Below, one piece after another: positions 17,962 to 28,994 of a DNA stretch of 64,000 nt. The DNA lies in NCBI RefSeq assembly GCF_001984175.1, contig NZ_MTQP01000047.1:1-64000 (forward strand), written 5' to 3'. Position 1 is the first letter of the stretch, and each line of letters opens with the position of its first letter. Below the pieces are notes generated by a model, which was given only the letters and a program-made list of their open reading frames with translations, did not search any database and was not told the origin of the DNA. This stretch comes from Saccharothrix sp. ALI-22-I (GTDB lineage: Bacteria > Actinomycetota > Actinomycetes > Mycobacteriales > Pseudonocardiaceae). The position numbers and the translations under genes are program-made.

Positions 17962-20307
17962 ATGAGCACAAGTAGGCGAGCAGCCGTGGCGACCGTCGCC
18001 GGAGTCGTACTGGCCGCGGGCCTGGTGCCCGCCGGGCCGGCGCAAGCGGCACCGCCCTGCACCTTCTACGTCTCCGCGTCAGGCAGCGACGGTAACGCCG
18101 GAACCTCACCGGATCGCCCCTGGGCGACCTTGGAACGGGCGCGGGACCACATCCGACAGCACGGGCTCAACAAGAACATGCGGGCCGACCTCCGCGTCTG
18201 CCTGCGCGGGGGCCGGCATACCCGGACGGCCACCTTCAACCTGGCCGAGGCGGACTCGGGTTCCAACGGGTTCAAGGTCGTCTACCAGGCGTACCCGGGT
18301 GAGACGCCCGTCATTGACGGGGGTAAGGCCGTCACGGGCTGGAACCGGGTAACCGACCGGCCTTACTTCGTGGCCGACGTGCCGGAGTCGGCGGGCTACG
18401 CCGACTACTTCCGGCAGCTCTACGTCGGCGGCCGGCGGGCTCAGCTGGCAATGGGCAAGGGCATCGTGGGCAGCGGCTTCTTCGATGAGGCATCGATCCC
18501 CAACCCGCCGGCCAACCCGGAGCGGCCGACCCGCTCCTACGACGGTGTGCAGTTCCCGGCGGCCGGCGTTCCGGCGTACACCAACGTCCGCGACATTCGG
18601 CTGCTGCACATCGCGATCGGCTTCAAGATCGACTACTTCCCCGTCGTGGACATCAGCGCGAGCGGTCCCGATAAGCGGGTGCGCCTGGCGCAGCCGCACT
18701 TCCAGGTGCGGCTGAACCGCGACGACGGCTTCTCGCTGGACTACGACGACACGTTCTACGTGCTCAACGCGTTCGAGGAGCTGGACTCCCCCGGCGAGTG
18801 GTATCTGAACCGGGCGACGAACAAGGTGTACTACTACCCGCGGGCGGGAGAGGACGTCAACCAGGCCGGGGCGTACGTGCCGGTGGTGGAGACGCTGGTG
18901 AACGTGGCCGGGTCCAGCCCGTCCGCGAAGGCGAGCGCGATCGCGTTCGACGGCATCACGTTCGAGCACGGAAACTGGCTGCTGCCTCGCGACCGGTTCA
19001 TCGGCGGCTCGCAAGCGGAGGCGCAGTACGCGGACGACCCCTTCAAGGATCCGAACTACGACGGCTACGGCGGCGAGGTGCCCGGTCAGATCAAGCTGAC
19101 CAACACCCAGGGCATCACCTTCACCAACAACACCGTGGGCAAGATGGGCAGCGGCGGACTGCAGCTGTTGACCGGAGCCGAGGACGTCACCGTCACCGGC
19201 AACCTCTTCTACAACCTGACCGCCGCCGGGGTCATCGCCGGCCGGTGGATGGACGTGCACGTCGACGGCGCCCGGCGCACCAGGAACGTGACGATCAGCA
19301 ACAACGTCGTGACCGACATCGGTGACGACTTCTTCCCGGCGACCGGGATCAGCCTGATGAACACCTACAACGTGGCGGTCACCCACAACCTCGTCTACGA
19401 CACCGCATTCATGGGCTTCCATCAGCGCAAGGCGGAGGAGTACAGCCTCCTCGACGGGGTGAACGGGATCGGCAAGACGACGTTCAGTCACAACGAGGTG
19501 TACAACGCCACGTCCAAGGTGTCCTGGGGGGTGCACGACTCGGGGGCCGTCTACTCGTTCGGGTCGTGGCCGGGCAGCGTGGTCAGCCACAACTACGTGC
19601 ACCACTCGACGTCGACCGCGAACTACTACAGCGACAACCAGAGTCACCGGACCCGCTGGGACTACAACGTCGGGCAGGGCGGGCGGTTCGACTTCTCCCC
19701 GCGTTACCGCCGGCCCCTGTCGGTGTACGCGTCGCACAACTACACCGACTTCGCCGACAACTGGCTCAGCGGGGCCATCTACGACGGCGACGGGCGACCG
19801 CACGTGGTGACGGGTGGCGCGTGGCCGGCCGAGGCGCGGAGCATCATGAACCAGGCGGGCCTGGAACCGGCGTACGCCGCGCTGCGGTGGAAGGTGCCCA
19901 GGGAGAACCTGGCCGACCACTCCACCATGTCGCAGCGCAGTGCCTGGGACAGCGGCCTCGGCAAGCTTTGGGACGGCGTCACCGAGACCGGCGAGGCCGG
20001 CTCCAACGTGAACGAGTCCTGGGTGCAGTTCGACCTCGGCGCCGACTACGAGCGGTTCGCCTTCACCGTCCAGCAGGACAACTGCTGCACCTGGATGACC
20101 ACCCACTGGAAGGTGCAGCGGTGGAGCGCCAGCCAGAACGCCTGGATCGACATCATGCCCTACCAGGCGATCAACACGGTGGCGCCGGTCGTCTACCGGC
20201 CGCCGGCCGACCTCGCCACCACCAACATCCGGTTCTACGCGCGCAACAGCAACCAGAACGGAAGCGTTGGCGTACAGGAGTTCAGCGCGACCGGCGTGCG
20301 GAAGTAG
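17962..20307 (+). CDS. Secreted beta-helix glycoside hydrolase-like protein (GH141-like)
   Basis: This 781-residue exported protein has a Sec signal peptide ([20 protein letters not shown], cleavage after AQA) and AAGGAG eight bases before ATG 17962. The mature start [20 protein letters not shown] followed by [11 protein letters not shown] is characteristic of GH141/pectate-lyase-like right-handed beta helices. Repeated [18 protein letters not shown]-like coils fill the middle. The last 130 residues resemble a discoidin-type carbohydrate-binding domain ([18 protein letters not shown], then VQFDLG). GH141 includes alpha-L-fucosidases and xylanases, which would fit the GH29 enzyme and importer nearby. 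The assignment is by fold signature, and the exact linkage cut is unknown. Confidence 0.75.
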   Translation: MSTSRRAAVATVAGVVLAAGLVPAGPAQAAPPCTFYVSASGSDGNAGTSPDRPWATLERARDHIRQHGLNKNMRADLRVCLRGGRHTRTATFNLAEADSGSNGFKVVYQAYPGETPVIDGGKAVTGWNRVTDRPYFVADVPESAGYADYFRQLYVGGRRAQLAMGKGIVGSGFFDEASIPNPPANPERPTRSYDGVQFPAAGVPAYTNVRDIRLLHIAIGFKIDYFPVVDISASGPDKRVRLAQPHFQVRLNRDDGFSLDYDDTFYVLNAFEELDSPGEWYLNRATNKVYYYPRAGEDVNQAGAYVPVVETLVNVAGSSPSAKASAIAFDGITFEHGNWLLPRDRFIGGSQAEAQYADDPFKDPNYDGYGGEVPGQIKLTNTQGITFTNNTVGKMGSGGLQLLTGAEDVTVTGNLFYNLTAAGVIAGRWMDVHVDGARRTRNVTISNNVVTDIGDDFFPATGISLMNTYNVAVTHNLVYDTAFMGFHQRKAEEYSLLDGVNGIGKTTFSHNEVYNATSKVSWGVHDSGAVYSFGSWPGSVVSHNYVHHSTSTANYYSDNQSHRTRWDYNVGQGGRFDFSPRYRRPLSVYASHNYTDFADNWLSGAIYDGDGRPHVVTGGAWPAEARSIMNQAGLEPAYAALRWKVPRENLADHSTMSQRSAWDSGLGKLWDGVTETGEAGSNVNESWVQFDLGADYERFAFTVQQDNCCTWMTTHWKVQRWSASQNAWIDIMPYQAINTVAPVVYRPPADLATTNIRFYARNSNQNGSVGVQEFSATGVRK

Positions 20308-20312
20308 CGGCC

Positions 20313-20447
20313 TCAACACCACGCGGCGGGCGTGGCGCAGCGCGTCGGTGCCCACCCCAACTCGCGCCTGGCCTTCGCGTTCGAGATGCGCATCGAGGTG
20401 GTCATCAGGGTGTGCAGGTACGGGATCGCACGCAGCGTCCAGGTGGG
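20313..20447 (-). pseudogene. C-terminal tail of an NAD-dependent epimerase/dehydratase
   Basis: Reading the minus strand to the stop at 20313 gives LRAIPYLHTLMTTSMRISNA followed by KARRELGWAP, the typical C-terminal signature of SDR-type nucleotide-sugar epimerases/dehydratases. Only about 45 codons remain. The upstream part has been removed at the left end of the IS at 20448. Confidence 0.7.
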
Positions 20448-22147
<1,700 letters not shown>

Positions 22148-22247
22148 GCGCCCGGGTTCAGAGCATCCAGGCCAGTGGGCGTTTCGGTGCCGCCGCACAG
22201 CGTCAGATCATCTGCCTGGTCGGGTGATGGGTTCACCGGATTGGACG

Positions 22248-25076
22248 TCATCGGCGGATTGGGTGCGCCGCCTGCGCGGGCGGGTTGTCCGTCGCCGATG
22301 ATCCGCTCAGTTCGTCGAGTTGCCGTCGGACGCGTTCGGCGTCGTCGTGGCGTCCTTGTCGCCGGCACAACTCCAGAGCTTCCCGCCACACCGCGCGGGC
22401 CTGGTCGTGCCGGCCGAGAGCCGTGTGCGCCTGCCCCGCCCAATCCAGGGTGATGGCTTCGTTGGAGATGTCACCGGCCCGGCGGAGGAGGACGAGCGAC
22501 TGCCCGTAGTGGTCGAGAGCCCGTTCGTGCCGGCCGGTGTGGTGGTCGATGTAACCCAGGTTGCCCAGCGCGTGCGCCTCGCCGATGGGGTTGTGGTGGC
22601 GTCGGTGCACGGTGAGGGCGGCCTGGCAGTGGGTACGGGCGGTGTCGTACTCGCCGAGGCGGGCGGCGTGCCAGCCCACCTGGTTGAGTGCGTCGGCCTT
22701 CCACACCGGCTGGTCGTGCGTCCACGGGAGGTCCAGGACACGTCGGGCGTGCTCCAGAGCTTGCCGGTAGTCGCCGCGCCGTTCCGATGCCCACGCGAGG
22801 TAGAAGCGGATGTGGCCCTGGTGGAGGACGTCGTGGTGGTGTTCGGCCAGGGCGAGGGCCTGGTGCAGGTGTTCGGTCGCTTCCCTGTGGCGTCCCAGAT
22901 TGGTGTAGGCGCCGCCGAGGTAGCGGTGGGTGACGGTGTGGGTGGTGGGGTCGGGCAGGTGTGCGGCGGCGTTCAGCGCGGCCAGCCACACGTCGAGTTC
23001 GTCGTGGTGGTGTCCCCGCCGGGTGTGGAAGGTGCTCAGCGTCCAGGCCACCCGCCATACCGCGTGGTGCTGTGCGTGGGCGGCCGCGGTGCGTTGGGCG
23101 GCGAGCAGGTTGGGGTGTTCAGTGTCGAACCAGGCCAACGCGGCCGGGACGTCCGGCAGCGGGTGGTGCCGGGTGCCTGGTCCGGGCGTGCCGAGTTGGG
23201 CGGGCAGGCGGTGGGGGTACAGCAGGCGGTCGGCGGCGTGGGCGGTGTGGGTGTAGAAGTCGAGTACCCGCGCCAGTGCGGCCTCCCGCACCTCCTCTGC
23301 CAGGTCGTGTGCGGTGGTGGTGGCGTAGCGGCGGATCAGGTCGTGCAGCCGGTAGCGGCCGGGGGCGTCCTGGTTGATCAGTGATGCCTGTTCCAGCGCG
23401 CGCAGCACCGTCCTGGTGTCGTTGAGGGCCAGGCCGACGAGGCTCGCGGCGGCGGGGAGACCGATGTCCGCGCCGGGTGCGATGCCGAGGAGCGCGAACG
23501 TGGTGGCCTGGTCGGCGGTGAGGGCCTGGTGGGACCAGGACAGCACCGCGGGCAGGCTCGCGGCTGGGTCGCCGTCGTCGAGCGCGTCGAGTCCGCTGTC
23601 GCGCAGTTCGTCGGCGATCGCGGCGAGGGACAGGTGCGGGTGGGTGTGCGCGCGGCCGGCGATGATGCTCAGCGCCAGCGGGAAACCGCCGCACAACCGC
23701 ACCAGCTCGCCGACCGCGTCGGGTTCCGCCTGGACGCGTGCGGCGCCGAGTCGGGTGGTGAGCAGATCGCGGGCTTCGGCGTCGTCGAGGATGTGCAGGG
23801 CGAGGTGACGGGCGCCGTGGCCGGTGATCAGGCCGGGTAGTCGGTCGCGGCTGGTCACCACGACCGTGCACGACCGGCTGCCGGGCAGCAGCGGGATTAC
23901 CTGGGTGGTGTCGGCGGCGTTGTCCAACACCAGCAGCATCCGCCTGTCCGCCACGAGGCTGCGGAACAGTGCGGCCTGGGCGTGCGGGTCGACCGGGATG
24001 CGGCCGGGGTCGACGCCGAGGGCGTCGAGGAACCCGCGCACGGCCACTGCGGGGTCCATCGGCTCGCCCTCCGGGCTGAAGCCGCGCAGGTCCACGAACA
24101 GCTGTCCGTCGGGGAACCGGTCGGCGTGCCGGTGGGCCCAGTGCAGGGCCAGCCAGGTCTTGCCGATGCCGCCCGCGCCGGCGATGGCCGAGACAACCAC
24201 GGTGGCGGCGTGGTCGGCGGCGGCGTCCAGGGTGGTGGTCAACGCGGCCAGTTCGGCGACGCGGCCGGTGAAGTGCGGCGGCGCCGACGGCAGTTGCCGG
24301 GGCACCGGGTGCTGGACGGCCGGCGCCGGCTCGGTCACGGTGAGCGTGGCGTCGGCGGTGAGGATGCGGTGGTGAAGCGCCTGGAGGTCCGGGCCGGGAT
24401 CCGCGCCCAGTTCCTGGGCCAGTCGCTCCCGCACGGTCTGGTAGTGGGTCAGGGCGTCGGCCTGGCGGCCGCAGCGGTACAGCGCCAGGAGGTACTGGGC
24501 GGCGGCCCGTTCGTCGAGGGGGTGTTCTCCGGCGCGGGCGGCGAGGGCGGGAAGCAGTTCGGTGTGCCTGCCCGCTTGGAGCGCCAGGTCGGTGTGGTCC
24601 AGTTCGGCGGCCCGGCGTTGTTGCCCCAGCGACTCCCGGACGGAGCTGATCCACGGGGTGTCCAGCCCGGTGAACGGCTCCCCCCGCCACAACGCCAACG
24701 CCTGCTCCACCGCCACCGACCCCGCCACGGGGTCCGGCGTGCCGCGGGCGTGCGCGAGCAGACGGTGGAACCGGTGCAGGTCCACCGCGTCCGGGTCGAC
24801 CCGGAGCTCCCAGCCGCCCGACCGGCGCACGATCGTCACGTCCCGCACCTCGGACAACGCGCGGCGCAGCCTGGACAGGTAGGTGTACAGGGTCTCGCGC
24901 CCCCGCAACGGGATGCGCTCGCCCCAAGCCCGGTCCAGCAGTTGATCGGCGTCGACCACCCGGTTCGCGTCGACCGCAAGCGCCACCAGGACGCACTGCT
25001 GCCGGGCATGCCCCACCTCGACCCGACGCCCACCGGCCCATGCCTGGACCGTGCCCAGGACCCGCAGTTCGTCCAC
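22248..25076 (-). CDS. AfsR/SARP-type regulator: BTAD, NB-ARC and TPR domains
   Basis: This is a 942-residue regulator starting at GTG 25076 (VDELRVLGTVQAWAGGRRV), with GGGGGGA eight bases upstream. Domains in order are an OmpR-like winged helix (about 1-95), a BTAD helical domain (about 95-245, with LYRCGRQADALTHYQTVRER), and an NB-ARC ATPase with P-loop GAGGIGKTW near residue 305 and LLVLDNAAD. C-terminal TPR repeats follow (DALNQVGWHAARLGEYDTAR and similar). Such proteins activate antibiotic or other secondary-metabolism genes. It is divergent from the I36-like protein at 25297, with a 220-bp shared promoter region, so that gene is a likely target. It appears complete and undamaged. Confidence 0.92.
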   Translation of the reverse strand: MDELRVLGTVQAWAGGRRVEVGHARQQCVLVALAVDANRVVDADQLLDRAWGERIPLRGRETLYTYLSRLRRALSEVRDVTIVRRSGGWELRVDPDAVDLHRFHRLLAHARGTPDPVAGSVAVEQALALWRGEPFTGLDTPWISSVRESLGQQRRAAELDHTDLALQAGRHTELLPALAARAGEHPLDERAAAQYLLALYRCGRQADALTHYQTVRERLAQELGADPGPDLQALHHRILTADATLTVTEPAPAVQHPVPRQLPSAPPHFTGRVAELAALTTTLDAAADHAATVVVSAIAGAGGIGKTWLALHWAHRHADRFPDGQLFVDLRGFSPEGEPMDPAVAVRGFLDALGVDPGRIPVDPHAQAALFRSLVADRRMLLVLDNAADTTQVIPLLPGSRSCTVVVTSRDRLPGLITGHGARHLALHILDDAEARDLLTTRLGAARVQAEPDAVGELVRLCGGFPLALSIIAGRAHTHPHLSLAAIADELRDSGLDALDDGDPAASLPAVLSWSHQALTADQATTFALLGIAPGADIGLPAAASLVGLALNDTRTVLRALEQASLINQDAPGRYRLHDLIRRYATTTAHDLAEEVREAALARVLDFYTHTAHAADRLLYPHRLPAQLGTPGPGTRHHPLPDVPAALAWFDTEHPNLLAAQRTAAAHAQHHAVWRVAWTLSTFHTRRGHHHDELDVWLAALNAAAHLPDPTTHTVTHRYLGGAYTNLGRHREATEHLHQALALAEHHHDVLHQGHIRFYLAWASERRGDYRQALEHARRVLDLPWTHDQPVWKADALNQVGWHAARLGEYDTARTHCQAALTVHRRHHNPIGEAHALGNLGYIDHHTGRHERALDHYGQSLVLLRRAGDISNEAITLDWAGQAHTALGRHDQARAVWREALELCRRQGRHDDAERVRRQLDELSGSSATDNPPAQAAHPIRR

Positions 25077-25296
25077 GACCGGTTCCCCCCATCGGTGGCG
25101 ACACGTCCCTCCGGGTCCATCGATAGCAGGATGAGCTGCCGGTTTCAGGATCTTCGCAAGGTTCGTACCCGGTCGGCTCACCACCATGGCATCCACGGCG
25201 GCTGACTCACCAAGGCCCGAAGCGAGGGGCGTCATCGGGTTGTCCGGTGATCGGCAGGATCGCCGTGGCTCTCTTACGGAACAGGGGGAAGTTGCA

Positions 25297-25962
25297 GTGC
25301 GCCAAGGAACACTCGTGTCAGATCCAGACCACTCGATGTCCATAGGCCCGCGTGGCATCCGTAGGTCCACGTTGGGGAGGCACCTGGTTGCCCTCCTCGC
25401 CTTCGTCATGGTCGCGCTCGTGGCCTCGACGCTCGTGGCCTCGACCGAGGCGTCCGCCGCCTCTCCGGACGGTGCCGGTGCGCGGTTTGCCGCACAGACA
25501 GAGCGCGCTGGGCTGAACAGCGCGCAGGCGGCAGCGCTCCAGGAGAAGGTCGACGGCTACCTCGCGCAACAGGGCGGGACGCAGGGCTCCGCCAACCGCA
25601 TCGACTTTCCGGACGGACGCTTGATCGTGGCCCTGCCGGGAGAGGAGTACGCCCGCGATCTGGGTGCATCCGGCGTGCAGCCCGCAGGCCTCGGCCAATG
25701 CAGCTACCGCTTCTTCTGCGGCTGGAAGGACGCGCACTACAAGGGCGATTTCTGGCAGAGGTCGAAGTGCGGCGTGTACCACGAGATTCCCGACGGCTGG
25801 AACCGCAGCGGTTCCTGGTGGAACAACCAGTCGGAGGGCATCCGCGCGGAGATGTTCGACAGGGATTACCTCATGGTCTACAGGACACCGCCTGCGGGTC
25901 CTAAAGCCAGGGATGCGGAAGGCGACTGGAAGCCGATTTGGTACGTGTGGGCCTGCGGCTAG
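25297..25962 (+). CDS. Secreted I36-like (peptidase inhibitor-type) protein
   Basis: This 221-residue protein starts at GTG 25297 with GGGGGAA six bases upstream. A long N-terminus precedes a hydrophobic export segment (HLVALLAFVMVALVAS) with cleavage around ASA. The mature part has a coil-like helix and then a Cys/Trp/Gly-rich beta domain (QCSYRFFCGWKDAHYKGDFW, CGVYHEIPDGWNRSGSWWNN) that resembles the I36 (SMI) metalloprotease inhibitor / crystallin-like fold. The last residues, PIWYVWACG, provide the partner Cys. It is divergent from the BTAD regulator and closed by a strong terminator. Inhibitor activity is inferred from the fold only. Confidence 0.75.
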   Translation: MRQGTLVSDPDHSMSIGPRGIRRSTLGRHLVALLAFVMVALVASTLVASTEASAASPDGAGARFAAQTERAGLNSAQAAALQEKVDGYLAQQGGTQGSANRIDFPDGRLIVALPGEEYARDLGASGVQPAGLGQCSYRFFCGWKDAHYKGDFWQRSKCGVYHEIPDGWNRSGSWWNNQSEGIRAEMFDRDYLMVYRTPPAGPKARDAEGDWKPIWYVWACG

Positions 25963-25982
25963 ACGACCGCTGTAGGTTCGGA

Positions 25983-26013
25983 GACTGGCCCGGCCTCACG
26001 AGCCGGGCCAGTC
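25983..26013 (+). terminator. Hairpin terminator of the I36-like gene
   Basis: GACTGGCCCGGC (25983-25994) pairs perfectly with GCCGGGCCAGTC (26002-26013) around a 7-base loop, 20 bp after the stop. It can also serve the opposing remnant gene. Confidence 0.85.
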
Positions 26014-26033
26014 CCGTGAGTCGGTACGCGACC

Positions 26034-26518
26034 TCAGCCGGGCACGGTGTCGTGCTCGGCTGAGGTCCTGGTCAGCAGGTAGCCGGCCGCGGCGGCAAGG
26101 GGAACATCACCACGCCGTACACGGCGGCCGGCACCGCCAACCGCTCACTGCCCAGCACGGTCAGCGCGACCGTGATCGCCAACGTGCTGTTGTGCACGCC
26201 CACCTCGAACGCCGACGCCACCGCCTGCCGCCTGCCGCCTGCCGACCTTCGCCAGCCGTGGCAGCAGGTAGCCCGCAGTGAGGCTGCACGCGCAGAACAA
26301 CACGGCCACCAGCCCGATGTCGGTCAGGTAGCCGCCGATGTTGTCCAGTTCGGCGATGATCGCGCCCGCGATCACGGCCACCAGCACGACCGCCGAGAAG
26401 ATCCGCGCCGACCGGTCCGCGCGGTCGGCGAACGCCGCGGACCAGCGCCGCACCAGCATGCCCAGCACCACCGGCACCAGGACGATCGCGAACACCTGTG
26501 CGACCTTGCCGAACTCCA
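26034..26518 (-). pseudogene. Bile acid:sodium symporter family (BASS) C-terminal half, frameshifted
   Basis: Four or five membrane segments of a BASS/ArsB3-like transporter remain: FAIVLVPVVLGMLVRRW, then ARIFSAVVLVAVIAGAIIAE, then GLVAVLFCACSLTAGYLLPR, then FEVGVHNSTLAITVALTVLG (HNS motif) and a last segment ending TSAEHDTVPG at 26034. The frame changes near 26232, within a repeated CTGCCGC tract, and again near 26085, in a C run. The N-terminal half is cut off by the IS at 26519. Confidence 0.75.
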
Positions 26519-27778
26519 GACCCTGCGCCTGCCGAAAACGTCGTCCGTGCAGGTCAGGCGGCGTGGTGGTACTCGTTGAGGATGCCGCCCAGTCGTTGCC
26601 GTTGGCGGATGTCGAGCCGGCTGAGCGCTGCTTGGTCGGTGGTCGGTGGTGGCAGCGCGTGTAGTGGTCGTGCGTTGGCGATGCCTTGGTGGGGCCGGTG
26701 GGTGTTGTAGAACTGCTCGTACTCGCGCAGGGCGTGGAGCAGGTGCGGTTGGTTCCAGATCAGCGTTCGGTCGAGGAGTTCGCGACGGCAGGTCCGGATC
26801 CAGCGTTCCATGATCGCGTTCATCCGCGGGATTCGGACGCCGCTGAGGACGACCTGGATGCCCCCGTCGGCGAGGACGGCATCGAACAGCGCCGGGAACT
26901 TCCCGTCCCGGTCGCGGATCAGGAACCGTGCGGGGCTGCCCGCGTCATCGAGGTCCATGACGAGGTTCCTGGCGGCCTGGGTGACCCAGGAGGCGGTCGG
27001 ATTCGCGGTGGCGCCGAGGACCCTGATCCGGCGGCCGGCGTGCTCGATCACCGCGAGCACGTGCAGGCGGACGCCGCTCGACGTGCAGGTCTCGAAGAAG
27101 TCGCAGGCCAGCAGCGCGTCGGCCTGCGAGCGGAGAAAGGCCGACCAGGTCATCGTGGTCCGCTCGGCCGTCGGATCGATCCCGGCGTCCTTGAGGATCT
27201 GCCACACCGTGGACGCGGCGACCCTGATACCGAGCACGAGAAGTTCGCCGTGGATGCGGCGGTAACCCCAGGCAGGATTCTCCCGCGCCAGGCGCAGCAC
27301 GAGGAGCCGGATCGAGCGGATGGTCCGTGGGCGGCCGGGCCGCTGGGGGCGGGATTGGGCCGCGTGGTGTCGTGCGATGAGGTCCCGGTGCCACCGCAGC
27401 ACCGTCTCCGGGCGCACCAGCAATCGGAGCCGACGAAGAGCCTCGACCGGAAGTCGGTGCAGCAGCGCCGTGAGGAACGCCCGATCGCCGGGAGAGAACC
27501 GCGGACGGGCGTTACCCAGTTGGCGTTCCAGGATCGTGACCTGGTGGCGTAGCGCCAGGATCTCCACGTCCTTGTCCCGATCGCTCATGGGCAGCAGACG
27601 CAGCAACGCGAACGCCTTGGTCACGCTCAGGTAGGCCAGTCGGAGCAGCATGGCCGGTCATCATGCCGCGTCAGTCGACGAAGCCGTAGAACACGAGCAC
27701 CCCCACGGGCTATCCCGAGCCCTTGTCCCGCTCACGCTTCTCACCTGCATGGATGAGGTTATCGGCAGGCACAGCGTC
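26519..27778 (-). mobile_element. Second-type integrase-core IS, copy 2 (complete)
   Basis: This is a complete element of about 1260 bp with imperfect terminal repeats of about 37 bp. The left end reads GACCCTGCGCCTGCCGAAAA, and the right end, as complement, GACGCTGTGCCTGCCGATAA. The right 98 bp are identical to the start of the window, showing recent copying. It interrupts a BASS transporter gene on the left and an IS3-family orfA on the right. No matching target duplication could be recognised because the flanks are different genes, suggesting deletion after insertion. Confidence 0.9.
26554..27651 (-). CDS. Integrase-core (rve) transposase, intact
   Basis: This is a 365-residue single-ORF transposase with an N-terminal helix-turn-helix (DVEILALRHQVTILERQL) and an IS3/IS481-type linker (RENPAWGYRRIHGELLVLGI). 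The DDE triad is in CDFFETC, RDRDGKFPALFDAV and NAIMERWIRTC, and the conserved C-terminus is QRLGGILNEYHHAA. It has no frameshift, unlike copy 1, and is flanked by complete ends, so this copy should be able to transpose. Confidence 0.9.
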   Translation of the reverse strand: MLLRLAYLSVTKAFALLRLLPMSDRDKDVEILALRHQVTILERQLGNARPRFSPGDRAFLTALLHRLPVEALRRLRLLVRPETVLRWHRDLIARHHAAQSRPQRPGRPRTIRSIRLLVLRLARENPAWGYRRIHGELLVLGIRVAASTVWQILKDAGIDPTAERTTMTWSAFLRSQADALLACDFFETCTSSGVRLHVLAVIEHAGRRIRVLGATANPTASWVTQAARNLVMDLDDAGSPARFLIRDRDGKFPALFDAVLADGGIQVVLSGVRIPRMNAIMERWIRTCRRELLDRTLIWNQPHLLHALREYEQFYNTHRPHQGIANARPLHALPPPTTDQAALSRLDIRQRQRLGGILNEYHHAA

Positions 27779-28132
27779 AACGACCCATCTCCTTGGCAAA
27801 ATACGCGGCGGCTTTGCGCAGGATGTCCTTCTCCAACTCCAGTTCCGCCACGCGCTTGCGCAGCGCCCGCAGCTCCTCCTGGTCCACCACCGCCGCCGTG
27901 TCGACCGGTCCGGCCTGCGCCTGTTCGGCGGTGCGGACCCAGTTGCGCAGGGTCTCGTGGTTGACGCCCAGCTCGCGGGCGACCTGCCGCAACGGCCGGT
28001 CCGACGAACGGGCCAGCTCCACGGCGTCCCTGCGGAACTGCTCGGGGTACTTCGACTTGCCTGACACGGGGAACATCCTTCCCCAGACCGCTGTCTGGGA
28101 TCAGGGTGTCCGGTTCAAGGGGACAACCTCAT
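27779..28132 (-). mobile_element. IS3-family fragment: left end plus orfA
   Basis: The 99-codon orfA reads from MFPVSGKSKYPEQFRRDAVE (start 28076) through the HTH and leucine-zipper region (LRALRKRVAELELEKDILRK) to AYFAKEMGR, and its stop codon is created by the adjoining IS at 27779. The orfB half of the element, with the DDE domain, is missing. The left terminal repeat TGAGGTTGTCCCCTTG (minus strand) is at about 28132. From there to 28325 is a 190-bp, AT-richer stretch without a recognisable gene. Confidence 0.8.
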
Positions 28133-28325
28133 CGTGAACTCGATGCTATCGATTGGCAAGTATGCGGGACCAGCCAAGGTTGCACAGTCGAGTGATCGGT
28201 TGGCGTCCCCGAATGAATCGCAACAAGTCGGCATTCGAAGTTTCATCAGGCGGCGTTCGGCCGGCACTGCTGCGGAGGTGATCAGTCGATCGGCGACGGC
28301 TTCGAGAGCGAGCAAGGGTGTCCGG

Positions 28326-28994
28326 TCAGGTGGTCCGCGGTACCGACCGCCCGGGATCGGTCGGCGGAGTGGACCAGGTCATCGGCGAGGTGCGCAGACC
28401 CGCCCGCACCGCCGCGTGCACCGCGCGCGCCAGCCGTGCGCCCAGAACGGAACGCGGGCCACCGTACTCCTCCGCCGGCCCCGTCGTCGGGCACAGCAGC
28501 ACCGTGGCGTCAGTGGGCGTCCCGGTGCCCGGCACGCCAGCCTCCACCAGCGCTTGGGCCTTGGCCTCCGCGGCCGTGGCCACGGCGTTGACCAGCGCCG
28601 CCGGCGTCAACCGCTCGGGGAACCACCCCACCACGTTGATCGTGCCCGGCCGCCACGCCAATGTCCCGTCGCCCGCCGCCCAGGTCGGGTGGGCGCCGAT
28701 GCCGGTGGTCGCGGTGACCGCCACCCCGCGGTCGGTTCTGGTCACCTCCTGGCGAACGTCCAGGGCGGTCAGCACGCCGGTGCCGTTCCCGACCAGACCG
28801 CACGCGGCGGCGAGGTCGAGCACGTCGGCGGCCGGGTCGTCGCGGTCGTAGTCCTGCGGCACGGTGGCGTTGAGCACCCACTCACGCTCGCCGATGCCGC
28901 CGCCGTGCACCGCGGACGAGATCGCCAGCCACGGCCGGTCGGTGCGCCACAGCAGCACCGACCGGCCGTTAACCTGGCGGTGTTCCGGATTCAC
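28326..28994 (-). CDS. cbiZ: Adenosylcobinamide amidohydrolase
   Basis: The 222-residue protein matches CbiZ, which removes the aminopropanol side chain of adenosylcobinamide so that imported corrinoids can be rebuilt with the organism's own lower ligand. Family features are AISSAVHGGGIGEREWVLNA, ATTGIGAHPTWAAG and TINVVGWFPERLTPAALVNA, and the C-terminal DATVLLCPTTGPAEEYGGPR. It begins at GTG 28994 in a four-base overlap (GTGA) with the dioxygenase stop, so it is translationally coupled and last in a five-gene operon. No cobamide biosynthesis genes are nearby, which fits a salvage role. Confidence 0.85.
   Translation of the reverse strand: MNPEHRQVNGRSVLLWRTDRPWLAISSAVHGGGIGEREWVLNATVPQDYDRDDPAADVLDLAAACGLVGNGTGVLTALDVRQEVTRTDRGVAVTATTGIGAHPTWAAGDGTLAWRPGTINVVGWFPERLTPAALVNAVATAAEAKAQALVEAGVPGTGTPTDATVLLCPTTGPAEEYGGPRSVLGARLARAVHAAVRAGLRTSPMTWSTPPTDPGRSVPRTT

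Noticed and set aside
18106-20355. 749-codon minus-strand frame opposite the GH141-like gene
   Set aside because: Antisense shadow; Val/Arg/His-rich, low-complexity translation and no start signal.
27700-27800. Target duplication around the second-type IS at 26519-27778
   Set aside because: The flanks are different gene fragments and share no convincing direct repeat; the bases after the right end match another copy and belong to the element.
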